Source: Gaetbulibacter_B jejuensis
GTDB lineage: Bacteria > Bacteroidota > Bacteroidia > Flavobacteriales > Flavobacteriaceae
Assembly (NCBI RefSeq): GCF_039524015.1
Contig: NZ_BAAAGF010000001.1
Location: forward strand, 186,001 to 250,000
DNA length: 64,000 nucleotides
Reading direction: 5' to 3'
Shown here: one piece after another, positions 42,829 to 52,400 of the stretch
Position numbering within the stretch: position 1 is the first letter of the stretch
Layout: each line of letters starts with the position of its first letter
Translations under genes and position numbers: made by a program
The notes under the pieces: model-generated
The model's database searches: none
The model's input: the letters and a program-made list of their open reading frames with translations, nothing else
Told to the model about the DNA's origin: nothing

Positions 42829-43577
42829 AAAAAACAGCGTTAATCACTGGAGCCACAAGTGGTATTGGACGAGCAACAGCACACCTATTTGCTAAACATG
42901 GTATTAACTTGATACTTTGTGGTCGTAGGCAAGAACGTTTAGAGATTGTAAAAAAGGCTTTAGAAAAAGAAACCGATGTCGTGACTCTTAACTTTGATGT
43001 AAGACACAAAAACGAAACACTAGATGCTATTGCTTCGTTACCTGAAAATTTTAAAACCATTGATATATTAATCAATAATGCAGGAAATGCCCATGGACTT
43101 GACCCAATACAAGATGGAAATCTCGACGATTGGGACGCAATGATGGATATAAACGTAAAAGGTTTACTTTATGTTAGCAAAGCGATTATTCCACAAATGA
43201 CTGAGCGAAAATCAGGTCATATAATAAACATTGGGTCATCAGCAGGAAAAGAAGTATATCCAAAAGGCAATGTGTATTGTGCCAGCAAACATGCCGTGTT
43301 AGCGATTACTGAAGGTATGCGAATAGATTTAAACGAATTTGGAATAAAAGTAACTGCTATAAATCCTGGTTTGGTTGAAACCGAGTTTTCTAAAGTACGT
43401 TTTAAAGGAGGTGAGCAAGCAGACTCTGTTTATAAAGGTTACAAGGCACTACAAGCTGAAGATATTGCTGAAATAATTCATTTTGCAGTAACACGACCTA
43501 CTCATGTAAATATTGCTGACCTACTTGTATTTCCTACTGCTCAAGCGAGCTCGACTATTGTAAAAAAAGAACATTAA
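42825..43577 (+). CDS. SDR family oxidoreductase (YdfG-like)
   Basis: A 250-residue short-chain dehydrogenase. TGATSGIGRA at 8-17 is the NADP motif, NNAGNAHG lies at about 86, the Ser of INIGSSAG at about 139, and the catalytic YxxxK in YCASK at about 152. This subgroup acts on 3-hydroxy acids or aldehydes. The exact substrate is not shown. Its ATG overlaps the TGA of the preceding gene. Confidence 0.9.
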   Translation: MKKTALITGATSGIGRATAHLFAKHGINLILCGRRQERLEIVKKALEKETDVVTLNFDVRHKNETLDAIASLPENFKTIDILINNAGNAHGLDPIQDGNLDDWDAMMDINVKGLLYVSKAIIPQMTERKSGHIINIGSSAGKEVYPKGNVYCASKHAVLAITEGMRIDLNEFGIKVTAINPGLVETEFSKVRFKGGEQADSVYKGYKALQAEDIAEIIHFAVTRPTHVNIADLLVFPTAQASSTIVKKEH

Positions 43578-43590
43578 ACTATAATATAGA

Positions 43591-43608
43591 TTCCTGCTTT
43601 CACAGGAA
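43591..43608. repeat. Small hairpin TTCCTG-CTTTCA-CAGGAA
   Basis: A 6-bp perfect stem upstream of the AlbA_2 gene. It is similar to the one at 16702-16719. Confidence 0.4.
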
Positions 43609-43617
43609 ATTTAAATT

Positions 43618-44751
43618 ATGATTAATAAACGCTTACTCATAAAAAACCTACTAGCTCATAACGATGAGAACAGTTTTTATGACAAAAAGCGAAAAGTTGA
43701 TATTAGTCAAAAGGAAGGAAAAGCTAAATTTTTAAAACACATTTGCGCCTTATCTAATAGCAACCCTAAAAACAATTCTTATATAGTTATTGGTGTTGAA
43801 GATTCAGATAATGCTATTATTGGCGTTGATTTTTTTGACGATAGTAAAATTCAAAACCTCATCAACGCTTATCTTACAAACCCTCCTATTGTACAATACG
43901 AAAACATTCCATTTCCTCACTTACCTGACGACAAAGTTGTGGGTTTGGTAACCATTAGACCTAATGATAAAATTACTTCATTAAGAAAAAACATTTGGAA
44001 ATATTATGGTGGCTCAGTCTTTTTTAGAGATGGTAGCATGAGCATGCCCAAAGTGTTTGATATTGAAATAAAAGATGTCAATTCAAAACTTGTTGAAGCC
44101 ATTGAATCTCATGCGCAAAACAATATAGAACACACACTTGATGGCGTGTTTGATTTTATGACTAAACGTAAAGATTTTAACCCTCAATATAAGGTGTTTA
44201 AAGAATACTTTGTAGTGTGTTGGTCTGGACAAAAAAAAGTAGTGAAAAATGAAATATTCTTTTCAAGAGTAGATATTAAATTGATAAACGAAGAAGTGCG
44301 CTTGTTTTATTCAACACTCGATGAAGTTTCTATTGAATACACTGAAAGTTCTTTTAAAATAGTTGAATACGTTAGTCTTGGACTTCAAAATTCTTATAAG
44401 TATTATCCTCTAGAGGAAACCATAATTAGTTTTGAAAACAACGCAAACTACAGCATTAATACACAGCTACTGTTTCAGCCTCCACAATACGACAAAAAAG
44501 TACTTCATCATATATACAACACCAACAATAAAATTCTTGAAAAACTAAAAAAAGGGCTTCTTTTAAATAAAAATGAAGAAGAAGATTTATTAAACTTACC
44601 AGCAACATACTTAATATGTTACCTCAACCTTTTTCATGAAGCTATTGATAAACTTGACGAAGCTAAACCATTTTTAAAGGCACATAAAAGCAACGTGTAT
44701 TCGCTTTATAAAGACACGATGAGAATTTTAAGAAAAGTGAAATACAGCTAG
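43618..44751 (+). CDS. AlbA_2 (Schlafen-like) putative DNA/ATP-binding protein
   Basis: A 377-residue cytosolic protein. The N-terminal AlbA_2 domain (about 12-150) shows KEGKAKFLKHICALSNSNP, SYIVIGVEDSDNAIIGVD and YYGGSVFFRDGSMS. The C-terminal 220 residues are of unknown fold. Related proteins occur as transcriptional regulators and in defence contexts; no defence neighbours are present here. A terminator-like hairpin follows. Confidence 0.78.
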   Translation: MINKRLLIKNLLAHNDENSFYDKKRKVDISQKEGKAKFLKHICALSNSNPKNNSYIVIGVEDSDNAIIGVDFFDDSKIQNLINAYLTNPPIVQYENIPFPHLPDDKVVGLVTIRPNDKITSLRKNIWKYYGGSVFFRDGSMSMPKVFDIEIKDVNSKLVEAIESHAQNNIEHTLDGVFDFMTKRKDFNPQYKVFKEYFVVCWSGQKKVVKNEIFFSRVDIKLINEEVRLFYSTLDEVSIEYTESSFKIVEYVSLGLQNSYKYYPLEETIISFENNANYSINTQLLFQPPQYDKKVLHHIYNTNNKILEKLKKGLLLNKNEEEDLLNLPATYLICYLNLFHEAIDKLDEAKPFLKAHKSNVYSLYKDTMRILRKVKYS

Positions 44752-44871
44752 TTTTTTATTGAATTTACCGTTCATACATTTTTTTCTGCATCTCATAGTA
44801 TTTTTTTACCTATATATTTAATTTTTATGATTTTAGCAGTGCTATTAATCAATTACAAATCAACCTTATTT

Positions 44872-44911
44872 CTCCCGATAAAAGTTCGGCATTGAAGTAA
44901 GGTTTTTGTTT
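44872..44911 (+). terminator. Probable terminator of the AlbA_2 gene
   Basis: AACCTTA (44872-44878) pairs with TAAGGTT (44898-44904). A smaller inner CCGA/TCGG pairing adds stability, and TTTGTTTT follows. It sits between convergent genes. Confidence 0.5.
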
Positions 44912-46101
44912 TATATAAACTTTAGGTTCATAAAGTTTTTGTTCAAAATTTTAGTATCATCTACCATTAACCATTTGTTTAATACTGTAGCATAAATAGA
45001 CCTAAAATCGATTTCAAATTTTATATCACCATTAGCATCCAAGTTAGATAAGCTAGCCATATCATTGTAAAGTCCTTGTCGCTTTAGGTTTTCACCAACA
45101 ATAAATAGATTGTTTGCTGAACCATGATCTGTACCATGTCCTGCATTTTGTTTTACGCGTCGCCCAAATTCAGAAAACGTTAAAATGAGCGTGTCTTTAA
45201 AGGTGTTTTGCTGTTTCAAATCTTTTACAAAAGCCTCAATACTTTCTGCATAAATTTCTAATAACCTACTATGTGTGCCTTTTTGGTTTGCATGAGTATC
45301 AAAACCTCCTAAAGAGGAATAAAACACTTTAGTATCAATACCTGAATTAATAAATTTAGCCATTGTTTTTAGCTGCACTCCAAATTGGTTATTAGGATAT
45401 TCTTGAGTTGAACTAATCGTTTTTGTAGTTTCATAAATGTACTTTGCTGATGACTCTGCAGCTATCATACTTTTATACAAATAGCCCAAATTGTGTTCAC
45501 TTAAGTGCTCATCATTATAGTGATTAAGTACTCCTCTAAAATATGGGTCGTTTGCGGTTTTAAATAATACTTCAGGGTTTTTAGTTGCAATACCATTAAA
45601 CTCTTCACCTTTTAGAGCCAATGAAAGACTGTCATCTATTTCAATGGCATTGTAAGGATGTTCGCCATAATTATCCAAAAAACGACCTATCCAACCACTC
45701 TGTTTATACTCTTCAGAGCCGCTTGCGGTTTGCCAAATGTCAGTAGCTCTAAAATGTGACCGATTAGGGTTTGGGTACCCAACATTGTTTATTATAGACA
45801 AGTAACCTTGATCATACAATCGTTTTAAAGGACCCAAGCTAGAGTGTAATCCTATATCATCGTTCAACTTTAAAACATCGTCTTTTCCTAATGCTATTGT
45901 TGGTCTTGCGTTATGGTACAAATCATCTCTAAAAGGAACAACAGTATTTAATCCATCATTTCCTCCTGACAATTGAATAATGACCAATCGTTTAAAGCCT
46001 AGTTTAGAACTTGCTACTGTTTCAAAGGCTTTTACAAAGCTTGGAACAAAAAACAAACTGCTTGCTAAGGTTGAGTTTTTTATAAATTTTCTTCTATCCA
46101 T
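44911..46101 (-). CDS. DUF1501 exported protein
   Basis: A 396-residue protein with a sulfatase/alkaline-phosphatase-like fold of unproven activity. The Tat-like start DRRKFIKNS (RRxFxK at 3-8) precedes a hydrophobic stretch. Core blocks: QLSGGNDGLNTVVP, LHSSLGPLKRL, NRSHFRATDIWQTAS, LTFSEFGRRVKQNAGHGTDHGSAN. It is paired with DUF1800 (next gene upstream, 3 nt gap), as is usual for these families. Confidence 0.9.
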   Translation of the reverse strand: MDRRKFIKNSTLASSLFFVPSFVKAFETVASSKLGFKRLVIIQLSGGNDGLNTVVPFRDDLYHNARPTIALGKDDVLKLNDDIGLHSSLGPLKRLYDQGYLSIINNVGYPNPNRSHFRATDIWQTASGSEEYKQSGWIGRFLDNYGEHPYNAIEIDDSLSLALKGEEFNGIATKNPEVLFKTANDPYFRGVLNHYNDEHLSEHNLGYLYKSMIAAESSAKYIYETTKTISSTQEYPNNQFGVQLKTMAKFINSGIDTKVFYSSLGGFDTHANQKGTHSRLLEIYAESIEAFVKDLKQQNTFKDTLILTFSEFGRRVKQNAGHGTDHGSANNLFIVGENLKRQGLYNDMASLSNLDANGDIKFEIDFRSIYATVLNKWLMVDDTKILNKNFMNLKFI

Positions 46102-46104
46102 AAC

Positions 46105-47481
46105 TTAACACATTTGATATTCTGGCAACGACATAAGTTGAATACATACATCTTGTTTTGAAGATTTGTTTAAATTATTAAGATAAGACAGCGTACCATT
46201 GTTTAAAGGTTGTTGAATAATATACTCTTTAAGGTCATTGATCTTTGTTTTACTGAAATTAGACTCAAAAACCGACCATTTAGCATCTGTTTGAAAAGGT
46301 AGCTTGTTTTTATTTCTTTTCAATAATCGCTGTTTATAAGCATCAACAAAATCACCATCTTCTTTACTAGATATAAACGCATTATTCAATAAAACCGAAG
46401 CTAATCTTAGCCTAATCATAATTGTGTTACTGTCTATCCAACTTCTTCCACCTTTCCAGCCAGCAACATTAGGAGGAGAAAGTAATACTTGACCCAAAAT
46501 GCGTTGAATTTTTAAAGAATCGCGCTCATTTTTCAGCTTAAATGGCACAGTATTATTTATCCCAATAATTAATTCAACTGGTGATTTTATTTTTGAACCA
46601 ATATGTTCTTCAGCATAAAACCAATCACTTGAAAAAACAAAACGCATTAACTTTTCAATGTTATAGTTAGGATAAAATTGATTCACCATCTGTTCAATAT
46701 GAACTGAATTTACGCTATCATTCACAAAATACTTGTACACCTTTTCACATATAAACTTGGCGCATTGTTTTTGTTCTAAAATAATGTCAATTATATCATC
46801 CCCATCATACTTTCCTGCCTTACCAAAAAAGTATTTAAACCCTGTGTCATGCTGTCTTTGTCTAAGATTGAAATCACCTTCAAAGTCATGATTATATCCT
46901 GTAAATGCTTTTGCACTCTGCTTAATATCTTGCTCAGTGTAATGGCCTGTTCCTAAAGTAAAAAGCTCCATTAATTCTCTTGCAAAATTCTCGTTAGGGC
47001 TTTGTTTTCGGTTCTGTTTGGTGTTGAGGTATTTTATCATTGCAGGCTCTTTGGATATGGCTTTTACAAAATCGCCAAAATTACCCAAAGCATGTTGTCT
47101 TAAAACATTGTTATATTGCTGAACAAATAGTGCGTTGCTGTCTTGTACAACAAAATGATTTGCCCAAAACAAAGTCATTTTTTCTCGTAGTAACTCATTA
47201 GTATCAGTGAGTCTTTGCATCCAAGCACCATTAAATTCAAGTATTTTTTCTCGACTCATTTTCATAAAATCTTTTCTAATGGATTTACTCTTTTTAAGCC
47301 AATCAACAGAAAAACTTTCGAGCTCTATTAAGTCAATTACTAAAGGAGTAGTCTTTGAAGATTGTTTAAAGAGCGTATCAACTACCTGTATTTTGGTTTT
47401 ACCAATAAGTTGCTCTATTTGCTTTGGTGTAATACCAAAACCTGCTCTCCAATATAAGTGTTGAATGTGCTTTTGATTCAT
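46105..47481 (-). CDS. DUF1800 family protein
   Basis: A 458-residue protein. The N-terminal HLYWRAGFGITPKQ and central TLFWANHFVV, NFARELMELFTLG, TGYNHDFEGDFNLR and LLSPPNVAGWKGG blocks are typical of DUF1800. No clear signal peptide was seen. Role unknown; it is always found beside DUF1501, which lies 3 nt downstream here. Confidence 0.9.
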   Translation of the reverse strand: MNQKHIQHLYWRAGFGITPKQIEQLIGKTKIQVVDTLFKQSSKTTPLVIDLIELESFSVDWLKKSKSIRKDFMKMSREKILEFNGAWMQRLTDTNELLREKMTLFWANHFVVQDSNALFVQQYNNVLRQHALGNFGDFVKAISKEPAMIKYLNTKQNRKQSPNENFARELMELFTLGTGHYTEQDIKQSAKAFTGYNHDFEGDFNLRQRQHDTGFKYFFGKAGKYDGDDIIDIILEQKQCAKFICEKVYKYFVNDSVNSVHIEQMVNQFYPNYNIEKLMRFVFSSDWFYAEEHIGSKIKSPVELIIGINNTVPFKLKNERDSLKIQRILGQVLLSPPNVAGWKGGRSWIDSNTIMIRLRLASVLLNNAFISSKEDGDFVDAYKQRLLKRNKNKLPFQTDAKWSVFESNFSKTKINDLKEYIIQQPLNNGTLSYLNNLNKSSKQDVCIQLMSLPEYQMC

Positions 47482-47574
47482 ATATGTTTGACTTACATAA
47501 ACCTGAAACGTTTAAAACAATAACTCAAAAACAGTTCCAAAAATTTTAAAAACAACACTAAAAGTTTGTTAAAA

Positions 47575-47605
47575 CTAAAAAAGCCACATCGTTTGATGTG
47601 GCTTT
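47575..47605 (-). terminator. Intrinsic terminator of the aldehyde dehydrogenase gene
   Basis: AAAGCCACATC-GTTT-GATGTGGCTTT, an 11-bp perfect stem. On the minus strand it is followed by TTTTAGTTTT. It ends the leftward gene at 47626. Confidence 0.85.
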
Positions 47606-47625
47606 AATTTATTTAAAAAAACAGT

Positions 47626-49179
47626 TTATAAATCAAACTTAATTCCTTGCGCTAATGGCAACTCAGTAGTATAATTTATAGTGTTTGTTTGGCGACGCAT
47701 ATACACTTTCCAAGCATCACTACCAGACTCGCGTCCTCCTCCAGTTTCTTTTTCACCTCCAAAGGCTCCACCAATTTCAGCTCCTGACGTTCCTATATTT
47801 ACATTAGCAATTCCACAATCGCTTCCTGCATGAGATAAGAAACGCTCTGCCTCGCGTAAGTTATTAGTCATAATCGCTGAAGACAACCCTTGAGCTACAC
47901 CGTTTTGCATCTCAATAGCATTTTCTACATCACCAGAGTATTTTAATAAATATAACACTGGAGCAAAAGTTTCATGCTGTACAATTTTCATATCATTTCT
48001 GGCTTCAGCAATTGCTGGTTTTACATAGCAACCGCTTTCATAACCTTCACCTGAAAGCACTCCTCCTTCAACAACAATATTTCCTCCTTCTTCAACAACT
48101 TGTGTTAATGCATTTTGGTACATTTTTACTGCATCAGTATCAATTAATGGTCCAACATGATTGTTTTCATCTAATGGATTACCAATTCGTAATTGCTTAT
48201 AGGCATCTACTACAGCGTCTTTTACTTTATCGTATATTGAATCGTGAATAATTAAACGTCTTGTAGAAGTACAACGTTGTCCTGCAGTTCCTACAGCTCC
48301 AAACACTGCTCCTATAACAGTCATTTTAATATCAGCATCAGGTGTAACAATGATTGCATTGTTTCCTCCCAATTCCAGTAAGCTTTTGCCTAAACGCCCT
48401 GCAACTTCTTGAGCTACAATTTTACCCATTCTTGTTGATCCGGTTGCAGATACTAAAGGTACACGTGTATCTTTAGTCATCATTTCACCAACTCTATAAT
48501 CTCCATTTATTAAACAAGAAATCCCTTCTGGTAAATTATTGGCTTTAAAAACTTCAGCTGCAATGTTTTGACAAGCTACTCCACAAATTGGAGCTTTCTC
48601 ACTAGGTTTCCAAACACATACATCACCACAAATCCAAGCTAAAGCTGTATTCCATGACCAAACAGCTACAGGGAAATTAAATGCAGAAATAATCCCAACA
48701 ACACCAAGCGGATGATATTGCTCATACATTCTATGTCCTGGTCTTTCAGAGTGCATCGTTAAACCATGAAGCTGACGAGATAACCCTACAGCAAAATCAC
48801 AGATATCAATCATCTCCTGAACTTCACCTAAACCTTCTTGGTAAGATTTACCCATTTCATAAGACACCAATTTACCAAGAGCTTCTTTCTTTTCTCTTAA
48901 TTTATCTCCAAACTGACGTACTATTTCTCCACGTTGTGGCGCAGGCATTACTCTCCAAGTTTTAAATGCTGAAGTAGCTGCTTGCATCACTTTTTCATAA
49001 TCGTCTTTTGTTGTCGCCTTTACTTTGGCTATCAATTTTCCATCAACAGGAGAATAACTTTCAATAACATCTCCATTAGAGAAGTTATTTACACCTGTAG
49101 ATGTACCTTCATTTATATCTTTAACTCCTAATTGTTGTAACGCTTCTTTTATTCCGAAATCGGTAGCGATTGCATCCAT
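47626..49179 (-). CDS. ALDH7-type aldehyde dehydrogenase
   Basis: A 517-residue cytosolic NAD-dependent dehydrogenase of the antiquitin branch; family members oxidise alpha-aminoadipate semialdehyde in lysine breakdown. Catalytic Glu in LLELGGNNA (about 268), nucleophile Cys in GTAGQRCTSTRR (about 303), and the NAD fold around FNFPVAVWSWNTA and SATGSTRMG. The family's EIGGAFGGEKETGGGRESGSD appears near the C-terminus. It is a single gene with its own terminator, and no lysine-pathway neighbours are seen. Confidence 0.93.
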   Translation of the reverse strand: MDAIATDFGIKEALQQLGVKDINEGTSTGVNNFSNGDVIESYSPVDGKLIAKVKATTKDDYEKVMQAATSAFKTWRVMPAPQRGEIVRQFGDKLREKKEALGKLVSYEMGKSYQEGLGEVQEMIDICDFAVGLSRQLHGLTMHSERPGHRMYEQYHPLGVVGIISAFNFPVAVWSWNTALAWICGDVCVWKPSEKAPICGVACQNIAAEVFKANNLPEGISCLINGDYRVGEMMTKDTRVPLVSATGSTRMGKIVAQEVAGRLGKSLLELGGNNAIIVTPDADIKMTVIGAVFGAVGTAGQRCTSTRRLIIHDSIYDKVKDAVVDAYKQLRIGNPLDENNHVGPLIDTDAVKMYQNALTQVVEEGGNIVVEGGVLSGEGYESGCYVKPAIAEARNDMKIVQHETFAPVLYLLKYSGDVENAIEMQNGVAQGLSSAIMTNNLREAERFLSHAGSDCGIANVNIGTSGAEIGGAFGGEKETGGGRESGSDAWKVYMRRQTNTINYTTELPLAQGIKFDL

Positions 49180-49416
49180 ATTTGTCGTTTTTTTATGAAT
49201 TATTAAATTTTTATGCGAAGATACTAATAAATTGTCGTTTTAACTTGAGAGTTCATTTTTAAAAAACGTAACTTTAAAACTTTAAGTTTAATTAAAAATT
49301 TAAGACTTATTTAACAGTAACCCAAAGACTAAAACTTAAAAATTGAGCGTAATTATTTTATAAGGAATTACCTACACTTCTTTTTATTAAGTTCAATTTT
49401 TTAAAACCATCAATCT

Positions 49417-52400
49417 ATGCCATTAAGAAAATTTTTGGCTATCGTAGCTGTGCTTACGCTAGTCGCATCCTGCAAAAAGAAAGAAGTAGAAACCGACAAC
49501 ATTTTTAAATTTAGAGACTATATAAGTTACACCTCTTCAGGGTTGGTTTCGGTGGTTGATCCTATTCAAATTAATTTGGCAAACGATGTCGAGGGTTGGG
49601 AAATGGGACAAGAAATTGCTGATAAAATAGTGTCTATCTCACCACATTCCGAAGGAAAACTAACAGTAGCTAACAAGCACACATTAATTTTTACTCCAGA
49701 TGAACCTCTAGAACCTGCAACAGAATACACAGTTACAGTAAAACTGAACAAGATTTACGACAACATTCCGAAAGGGTTTGAAGATTACACCTTTCAGTTT
49801 AAAACTATCACGCCAAATTTCAGTATCGTTACCAACAACCTACAATCCTACAGCAAAAACTGGCAGTATCTAGAGTCTATTTTACGTTCGGCAGATGTGA
49901 TTAATTTAGAAGATGCTAAAAAATTGGTTGAAGCCTCTCAAGACGGAAAAAATTTGTCCATTGTTTTTAATGAAAACAACACGCGTTCAAAAGTTTTTGA
50001 ATTTAGAATTGATAGCATCAACCGAAAAATTGAGGATAGCGAAATTCTCGTAAAATGGAATGGAAAAGCTATAAAAGCAGATAATTCTGGCGAAAACAAA
50101 GTAGTCATTCCAGGTATTAACAACTTCACTATTATTGATGTAGATGTTATTCAATCACCTGAACAATACCTTTCCATAAACTTTTCCGACCCATTAAAGA
50201 AGCAGCAAAATTTCGACGGATTGGTCACTATTCAAAATGTAAAAAACCCAAAATATGTTGTTGATGGCAACGTGCTAAAAGTGTATCCAGACAGCAAACT
50301 GGTTGGTAATATTCTGGTTGATGTGTTTCAAGGCATTTCCAACGATGAAGGCTTTAAACTCAAAAAACCGTTTTCTGAAAGCATTGCTTTTGAAGAATTA
50401 AAACCACAAGTTCGATTAATCAGCAATGGTACCATTTTACCAAATTCACAGGAACTAAAATTCAACTTTGAAGCGGTAAATTTAAGTGCTGTTGATGTAC
50501 GCATCATCAAGATTTTTGAAGATAATATTTTACAATTTCTACAAGATAACAACCTCAACAGTAACAACGAATACAACATTAAAAAAGTTGGTCGTCGTAT
50601 TGCCAAACAAACCATTCAACTACAAACTGCTGCCGAAAACACTGGAAAATGGAAAGCCTACAGCATTGATTTATCCCATTATTTTAAGGCTGATGCTGGC
50701 GCAATGTATCGTGTGGAATTGAGTTTCAACAAAAATTATTCGTTGTACGATTGCTCTGCAAACACCTCTGTCACCAATGCAGAAGATGATGAATACGACG
50801 ATTATTACTACGAAGAAGACTATTATTACGAAGGCGATTACAATGAGACTTTTACCGAAGACGAAGAATTAAAAGAAGAAGAATATTGGGACAACCTCAC
50901 GTACAGATACCGAAACTACACTTACAATTGGCGTGAACGCGATAACCCTTGTCACGAAGCGTATTACAACGAAAACCGTATCGTATCTCAAAATCTATTG
51001 GGTTCAAACTTGGGCGTGATTGCTAAAAAAAGCACCAACAATTCCTATTATTTTGCGGTAACTGATATTTTAACAACCAATCCTGAAGCCAATGCGTCGG
51101 TTAAAATTTATAACTTTCAGCAACAAGAAATCGCTTCTTTATTTACCGACAAAGACGGACTCGTAACTATTGATGCCGAAAAACACGCGTCGTTTGCCAT
51201 TGTCACCAAAGGCTCTAACAAAACTTATGTGAAATTAGCTGATGGCAATTCGTTGTCGTTAAGTAAATTTGATGTTTCAGGAAATAAATTACAACGCGGA
51301 CTTAAAGGCTATATTTTTGGCGAACGTGGTGTGTGGCGACCTGGAGACACGCTGTATTTAACTTTTATGCTAAATGATGTTGCCAACAAACTCCCAAAAG
51401 GACATCCCGTAAAACTGGAAATTACAGACCCTAACGGCAAGTTAGTTTACAAAAATATTACTGCAGACAACCTCAACAATTTTTATACGTTCACTGTACC
51501 GACTTCTACTGAAGATAAAACCGGAAATTACAACGCCAAAGTTTCGGTTGGAGGCGCAACCTTTAATAAAGGATTGAAAATTGAAACCGTAAAACCAAAC
51601 CGATTAAAACTTAAAGTCGATTTTGAAAAAGAGATTTTAACCAGCAACGAACCATTAAACGGAACTTTGGACGTAAAATGGCTTCACGGAGCTGCTGGAA
51701 AAAACCTAAAAGCTGAAGTGAAAGCGAAATTCAGTACATCGTATTCAGGATTTAAAAATTATACCAATTACGTTTTTAACGACCCAACACGCGAATTCAA
51801 CACCGAAGAAATCAACGTGTTTGAAGGTAATGTAAATGCTGATGGTTTAGCAAGCATCAACAAAAAGTTGGAAGTCGGCAAAAATGCTCCAGGTATGTTG
51901 AACGTACAATTTTTGGTTCGCACTTTTGAAAATGGTGGCGATTTCTCAATGGATGCTTTTACCAAACAATATGCACCTTACCAGTCGTTTGTTGGGTTGA
52001 AATCTCCTAAAGGAAACGCCTACGGCTCATTTTACACAGATGAAAACCAAACCTTTGATGTGGTTGTGGTCGATAAAGATGGTAAACCAATTAAACGCAA
52101 CAATCTTGAAGTAAAAGTCTATAAAATTGAATGGCGTTGGTGGTGGAATTCCTCTTACGACAACCTGTCGAGTTACGTATCGAGCACCTACCACAGGCCG
52201 TATTTAGACACCAAAGTGAATACCGATGCCAACGGAAAAGGGTCATTCAGCATAAAAATTCCAGATAACGAACGTGGTCGTTATCTCATTAGAGTGGTTG
52301 ACCCAAAAAGTGGTCACGCCACAGGACGAACCGCTTATTTCTATAAAAACTGGTGGCAAAAAGCACCTTCAAACGATAAAGAAGCGGCTAAAATGTTAGT

